Notes under the pieces: generated by a model | Told to the model about the DNA's origin: nothing | Databases searched by the model: none | What the model saw: only the letters and a program-made list of their open reading frames with translations | Made by a program: the position numbers and the translations under genes | Shown: positions 5,783 through 9,053 of the stretch, in pieces | How the letters are laid out: the number at the start of each line of letters is the position of its first letter | Numbering within the stretch: position 1 is the stretch's first letter | From: Dehalococcoidia bacterium | Lineage (GTDB): Bacteria; Chloroflexota; Dehalococcoidia; UBA6926 | DNA: 9,053 nt | Direction: 5' to 3' | Assembly: GCA_030754805.1 (NCBI GenBank) | Contig: JASLZO010000032.1 | Location: 1 to 9,053 of the forward strand

Positions 5783-6925
5783 ATGCCTCCAGCCCTCGAC
5801 CTTTTTGCGGGTCACGTCCGCCGTTTCCTGACTGACCACGACCTGGTAGCCAACGACGGCCCTCTACTGATCGGGGTTTCCGGAGGTCCCGATTCCGTCT
5901 CCCTCCTCGCGGCTTGTGTCGAGGTCCGGGACCGGGTGCGCATCCAGATTCATGCTGTCCATGTCGATCACGCCCTGCGTGGCAAGGCATCGAGCGCCGA
6001 CGCCAAGTATGTCCGGCGTTTGTGCAAACGGCTCAGCATTCCCGTGAACGTCGTCCCCGGACGGGTTGATGACTACCGTCAACCCCCGCGTCGCGCCTCG
6101 CTGGAAGTTGCTGCTCGCTATGCCAGGTATTCGGCATTCGCGGACGTAGCTCGTGAGATAAAGGCGAAAACGCTCCTAGTTGCGCACACGGCTGACGACC
6201 AGGTGGAAACGGTCCTCATGAATCTGATGCGCGGAGCGGGCTTGCGTGGAACATCCGGCATGCGACCGATCGCTCCGCTCCCCCAAGTCCCGGGTCAACC
6301 GAACCCCCCTGCGGTCTCACTAGTGAGACCGCTTCTGGACGTCCCTCGGACGGAAGTGAAGCGCTATCTCAGGTATCGTCGGCTCCGGCCAAGGTACGAT
6401 GGGTCCAATACCGACCCCCGTTATCTACGGAACAGAGTCAGGAATGAGTTAATCCCGTTGATGGAATCTCTTCGCGCCCAATCCGGGAGTGGCCTGTTGA
6501 GAGCGGCAACCGCGTCGGCGGATGCGGAGGAAGCGCTGGCCACTGTTGCCGAGGGCGCCTGGCAGGACGCCGTGCAGGTCGAGACCATCTCACATGACCT
6601 GTTCTCTGTCACCATTTCGCCGAACCGGCTGCGGAACGGCGGACTCCCGAGGCTGATTCGGATGATGGTTTACACGCGAGCCTTGGAGACAGTCGCAGGA
6701 ACCCGGGAAGGCTTCGGAGCGCGCCATTTAGATGCAATCGACCGGCTCCTCCATGGCCAGGCAGGCTCCCTCGACCTCCCTCGCTCCGTGCTGGTGACGC
6801 GATCACAAGATGCGCTCGCACTTTTGATCGACCCCGCCACGCCGCGAAGACCAGTTCGGCAATCAGGCGCACATGGATCCGACACTGTCACCGGAAGACC
6901 TGAAGTCGGTACTATGGCCCCATGA
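5783..6925 (+). CDS. tilS: tRNA(Ile)-lysidine synthase TilS
   Basis: TilS uses ATP and lysine to convert C34 of the CAU-anticodon tRNA-Ile to lysidine, so that it reads AUA and accepts isoleucine. The 380-residue protein has the N-type ATP pyrophosphatase P-loop GVSGGPDSVSLL (31-42, core SGGPDS 33-38), AVHVDHALRG, LEVAARYARYSAF, VAHTADDQVETVLMNLMRG (the HxxDDQxET motif), LRGTSGMRP, LVRPLLDVPR and the RNA-contact stretch DPRYLRNRVRNELIPLME. The C-terminal third (GAWQDAV to LALLIDPA) is divergent but fits the TilS substrate-binding region. The length lies between short (Aquifex, about 311) and long (B. subtilis, about 472) forms. I chose ATG 5783, 7 nt after the previous stop, because the conserved part begins soon after; the frame is open to 5705, but those residues are unlike TilS. 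The usual hpt/ftsH neighbours are absent. It ends in an ATGA overlap with the next gene. Confidence 0.95.
   Translation: MPPALDLFAGHVRRFLTDHDLVANDGPLLIGVSGGPDSVSLLAACVEVRDRVRIQIHAVHVDHALRGKASSADAKYVRRLCKRLSIPVNVVPGRVDDYRQPPRRASLEVAARYARYSAFADVAREIKAKTLLVAHTADDQVETVLMNLMRGAGLRGTSGMRPIAPLPQVPGQPNPPAVSLVRPLLDVPRTEVKRYLRYRRLRPRYDGSNTDPRYLRNRVRNELIPLMESLRAQSGSGLLRAATASADAEEALATVAEGAWQDAVQVETISHDLFSVTISPNRLRNGGLPRLIRMMVYTRALETVAGTREGFGARHLDAIDRLLHGQAGSLDLPRSVLVTRSQDALALLIDPATPRRPVRQSGAHGSDTVTGRPEVGTMAP
6311..6332. repeat. Perfect 22-bp palindrome inside tilS
   Basis: GCGGTCTCACT is followed with no spacer by its exact reverse complement AGTGAGACCGC. It lies in the coding frame of tilS, where it encodes AVSLVRP with the codons TCA, CTA and AGA, which look uncommon in this GC-rich gene. 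The symmetry stops at both ends (t/t). It could extrude as a cruciform, form a hairpin in mRNA (with a few unpaired central bases), or serve as a dimeric protein site; chance is also possible. Confidence 0.9.
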
Positions 6926-7263
6926 GCAGACGACGCTCGAACGCTCCACGACAGGGTCGGAACTCCGGTCCGGGCGGCAACAACCGGGGGCCCGGCGGGA
7001 CCGGATCGCCGCGCCGAGGATTCCTTGAGCGCCTCCGGGTCCAGGACCGCGAGGAACAAGCTCAGGCACGGTCCCGAGCCGAACGGGCCGCTGCGGGAGG
7101 AGCTCGCTCCAAGAGGTCCCGTTCTCGGGGTGGCGGTCGGACCCCGATAACCAAGTTCCAAATCGCCAGCATCATCATCATGGTAACGCTCGGGTTAGCC
7201 GTAGTCGGAAGCACCTTCATTCCCTACATCGGTGGCCTCGGTGGTGGAGGTCTCCCGGGCTAA
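6922..7263 (+). CDS. Small basic protein with a single C-terminal membrane segment
   Basis: I do not recognise this 113-residue protein. It starts at ATG 6922 inside the tilS stop (ATGA), so translation is probably coupled to tilS. Residues 1-32 are rich in R, G, N, S and P (for example GPGGNNRGPGG) and look disordered. Residues 33-57 form a charged, probably helical segment (FLERLRVQDREEQAQARSR). Residues 58-73 are again R/S/G-rich (ARSKRSRSRGGGR). Residues 79-101 (within FQIASIIIMVTLGLAVVGSTF) form one hydrophobic span, followed by a glycine-rich tail ending GGLGGGGLPG. With a strongly basic N-terminal side, the positive-inside rule predicts a cytoplasmic N-terminus and a tail-anchored inner-membrane topology. 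The RGG/RS-like regions suggest nucleic-acid or acidic-partner binding, which is inference. It is the last gene of the plus-strand cluster; a hairpin follows. Confidence 0.85.
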   Translation: MSRRRSNAPRQGRNSGPGGNNRGPGGTGSPRRGFLERLRVQDREEQAQARSRAERAAAGGARSKRSRSRGGGRTPITKFQIASIIIMVTLGLAVVGSTFIPYIGGLGGGGLPG

Positions 7264-7271
7264 TCGACTTG

Positions 7272-7309
7272 ACCCGCTGCCGCTCGTGGTGCCGATGAGC
7301 GGTTCGGGT
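7272..7309. terminator. Candidate terminator hairpin between convergent genes
   Basis: ACCCG (7272-7276) plus CCGCTC (7280-7285) pairs with GAGCGG (7297-7302) plus CGGGT (7305-7309), giving an 11-bp GC-rich stem with a small internal loop (CTG against TT) and an 11-nt apical loop. It begins 8 nt after the stop of the small basic protein and lies 20 nt beyond the stop of the convergent glycosyltransferase, so it could end transcription from both sides. No clear U-run follows on either strand, so its strength as an intrinsic terminator is doubtful. Confidence 0.4.
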
Positions 7310-7329
7310 GATGTGCTTTACCGCCTGTC

Positions 7330-8058
7330 CTACCTGGCTCTGACCCGAGGAACCCCGCCAAATCGTAATCGTGCCAGGCCCTTCAGATCTTCGAGTGCCG
7401 TCGAAACGACTTTGACCCGCGTATCCGGATCCTCTTCCCACGAAACCGGGATGTCGGTAATCCCGAACCCATTTCGCTCGGCCAAGATCAGCAGCTCCGT
7501 GTCGAAAAACCAGTTGTTGTCTCGGACCAGCGGAACAAGCACTTCCGCCGTTCGTCGGTTGACCGCCTTGAACCCACATTGCGCGTCCGAGAACGAACTC
7601 CAGAACACCGCTCGAATGATCAGGTTGTAGATCCGCGAGATGACCTCTCTCTTCGCCGACCGTGCCGTGTGGGCTCCGCGTTTCAGTCGCGACCCCGTGG
7701 CCACCGGGCTCCCGTCGCGAACGGCATCGACCAACTCCGGCAGGTGTATGAGGTCCGTCGATAGGTCGACATCCATGTAGATCCGGATATCGGCATCGCT
7801 CTCTGACCATGTCCGTTTCAGCGCCCGCCCGCGCCCCTTCTCGTCGAGGTGGACAACACGCAGATGCCCCAAATTCTCGCTGGCCAACCGTTCCGCAACG
7901 CGAAGCGTCCCGTCGATCGACCCGTTATCCGCAATCACCACCTGCCAATCGTAGTTGCCGAGGTGGGATCCGCAGAAGGGAATCAGCGTCGCGACGCATC
8001 GCGGTAACGAGTGTTCCTCGTTGTACACGGGTATCACGATGTCGACCGAGCTAGCCAT
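7330..8058 (-). CDS. Family 2 glycosyltransferase, dolichyl/polyprenyl-phosphate sugar synthase type
   Basis: This 242-residue GT-A fold enzyme probably transfers a hexose from a nucleotide sugar to a polyprenyl phosphate at the cytoplasmic face of the membrane. Motifs in order: VDIVIPVYNEEHSLPRC (5-21), IADNGSIDGT (42-51, nucleotide-sugar site), DEKGRGRALK (72-81), YMDVDLSTDL (94-103, holding the DxD metal site), ATGSRL (120-125), SDAQCGFKAVNRR (157-169) and NNWFFDTELLILAER (181-195). This set is that of the dolichyl-phosphate beta-glucosyltransferase (ALG5-like) and DPM-like group. There is no C-terminal membrane domain. The start is ATG 8058; TTG 8061 directly before it is an alternative, and no good ribosome site is seen. 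It lies 72 nt downstream of purH on the same strand, possibly on the same transcript. Sugar and acceptor cannot be fixed from sequence. Confidence 0.93.
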   Translation of the reverse strand: MASSVDIVIPVYNEEHSLPRCVATLIPFCGSHLGNYDWQVVIADNGSIDGTLRVAERLASENLGHLRVVHLDEKGRGRALKRTWSESDADIRIYMDVDLSTDLIHLPELVDAVRDGSPVATGSRLKRGAHTARSAKREVISRIYNLIIRAVFWSSFSDAQCGFKAVNRRTAEVLVPLVRDNNWFFDTELLILAERNGFGITDIPVSWEEDPDTRVKVVSTALEDLKGLARLRFGGVPRVRAR

Positions 8059-8130
8059 CAATAGTGCCCGAGCCGCTCAGAGCGCCAAGGTCAGCATGAG
8101 CGCCACTTCGAACGGGTCTCGCGCTCGACT

Positions 8131-9053
8131 TTAGTGACGAAAGTGGCGGACCCCGGTGAAAACCATTGCCGCGCCCACCTTATCCGCGGCGTCGATCACC
8201 TCTTGGTCCCTCACCGATCCGCCTGGCTGGACCGCAGCGACGATGCCCCCGTGAAATGCGGTTTCCAGGCCGTCTGCGAACGGGAAGAACGCGTCGGACG
8301 CGACGACCGCTCCCTTCGACCCTTCCCCTGCAAGGTTAATCGCCAGCGATACGCTGACGAGCCGGTTCGGTTGACCGGCCCCCATCCCCAGCAATGATCC
8401 GTTTTTCGCAATCACGATCGCGTTCGACTTCACGTGCCGTGCGGCTCTCCACGCGAATCGGAGATCGGCCAGTTCCTGCTCTGTCGGTTCGCGCTTCGTA
8501 ACCGTCTTCCATTCTCCCTCCTCGCCTCTGTCAGCCGATTGGATCAGCAATCCACCCCGCACCCGTCGGATGTCGAGCGTCGGGGCAGTTGGTGCAGCTT
8601 CGCCCATCTCCAGCAGCCGGAGGTTACGTTTCTTCTCCAGTAGGGCCAACGCATCTCTCTCGAACGCGGGTGCGAGGACAATCTCGAAAAATGTGTCTGA
8701 AATCGCCTCAGCGGTCGGAAGATCGAGGAGTCGGTTCGTGGCCACGATGCCGCCGTACGCAGACACCGGGTCTCCTTCTAACGCGGCATTGTACGCCGCC
8801 CGGAGCGTCTCGCGAGATGCCAGCCCGCACGGGTTCCCGTGCTTGATCACCGCGATCGTTGGTGCCTCTGGAAAGTCGCAAACGACTGCCCACGCAGCGT
8901 CGGCGTCGAGCACGTTGTTATAGGACATCTCGCGCCCGTGAAGTTGCCTGGCAGCCAAAACGCCCTCCGCCATCACCCTGTTAACATCAATGTCTTCATA
9001 GAGTGCCGCAGCCTGGTGCGGGTTCTCCCCGTAGCGCATCTTCTGGGTGCGGC
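8131..9053 (-). CDS. purH: Bifunctional AICAR transformylase/IMP cyclohydrolase PurH, C-terminal part
   Basis: PurH catalyses the last two steps of IMP synthesis: formylation of AICAR by 10-formyl-tetrahydrofolate, then ring closure. The window holds about 307 residues: the end of the linker and the AICAR transformylase domain. The visible part opens with RTQKMRYGENPHQAAALYED, the conserved junction motif, and the frame continues past the window edge, so the ATG at 9039 is not the true start and the cyclohydrolase domain (about 190-200 residues) lies outside. Further motifs are IAVIKHGNPCGLA (catalytic histidine of the KHxNPCG loop), SAYGGIVATN, FFEIVLAPAFE, RHVKSNAIVIAKNG, GMGAGQPNR, SDAFFPFADGLE and the C-terminal VFTGVRHFRH, all typical. 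The stop is TAA 8131. No purine gene neighbours are in view; a glycosyltransferase follows 72 nt downstream. Confidence 0.97.
   Translation of the reverse strand, partial: RTQKMRYGENPHQAAALYEDIDVNRVMAEGVLAARQLHGREMSYNNVLDADAAWAVVCDFPEAPTIAVIKHGNPCGLASRETLRAAYNAALEGDPVSAYGGIVATNRLLDLPTAEAISDTFFEIVLAPAFERDALALLEKKRNLRLLEMGEAAPTAPTLDIRRVRGGLLIQSADRGEEGEWKTVTKREPTEQELADLRFAWRAARHVKSNAIVIAKNGSLLGMGAGQPNRLVSVSLAINLAGEGSKGAVVASDAFFPFADGLETAFHGGIVAAVQPGGSVRDQEVIDAADKVGAAMVFTGVRHFRH

Noticed and set aside
8062..8130. Possible RNA gene or terminator between purH and the glycosyltransferase, prompted by a TTCGAA and GAGCG/CGCTC segments
   Set aside because: No cloverleaf can be drawn, the inverted segments give loops too short or stems too weak, and no U-run is present.
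1..9053. Defence system, mobile element or CRISPR array
   Set aside because: No transposase, integrase, nuclease, toxin-antitoxin pair or regular direct repeats were recognised; the gene content is mostly housekeeping.

Overview
The window is a GC-rich, gene-dense stretch of a bacterial chromosome. It holds core metabolic and tRNA-modification genes mixed with a few uncharacterised proteins. I see no insertion sequence, phage gene, CRISPR array, rRNA or tRNA. A DUF2344/TIGR03936 protein, a bacterial ALG5-type glycosyltransferase, and alternative TTG/GTG starts suggest an uncultured lineage, possibly Chloroflexota (Dehalococcoidia/SAR202-like). This placement is inference from gene content and style only, because no marker was compared.

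Layout. On the minus strand, positions 1-1676 carry a degenerate PP2C-fold protein followed 8 nt later by tsaD, whose 3' end lies outside the window. A 164-bp divergent spacer with two small inverted repeats (1677-1840) separates this pair from a small plus-strand gene of 94 codons (1841-2125). That gene converges on a minus-strand polytopic membrane protein (2137-2979). A second divergent spacer (2980-3167) precedes a tight plus-strand cluster of five genes (3168-7263): a CorC/HlyC (CNNM-type) membrane protein, a DUF2344 protein, a histidine phosphatase, tilS, and a small basic tail-anchored-looking protein. The junctions in order are a 4-nt overlap, a gap of about 5 nt, a gap of about 7 nt, and a 4-nt overlap, so the cluster is probably one transcript. 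A hairpin at 7272-7309 lies between this cluster and the convergent minus-strand pair, a family 2 glycosyltransferase (7330-8058) and the C-terminal part of purH (8131-9053, 5' end outside).

Functional themes. TsaD (t6A37) and TilS (lysidine at C34) both act on the anticodon loop of tRNAs; the minor tRNA-Ile with a CAU anticodon needs both. They lie on opposite strands in separate transcripts, so no co-regulation is shown. PurH supplies IMP. The glycosyltransferase probably makes a polyprenyl-phosphate sugar. The CorC-like protein is probably involved in divalent-cation handling. No complete novel system is evident. The most interesting items are the PP2C-like protein that appears to have lost its metal-binding motifs, an internal repeat in the uncharacterised membrane protein, a basic membrane-anchored protein translationally coupled to tilS, a DUF2344 protein without its usual radical-SAM partner nearby, and a perfect 22-bp palindrome inside tilS built from codons that look rare for this gene.
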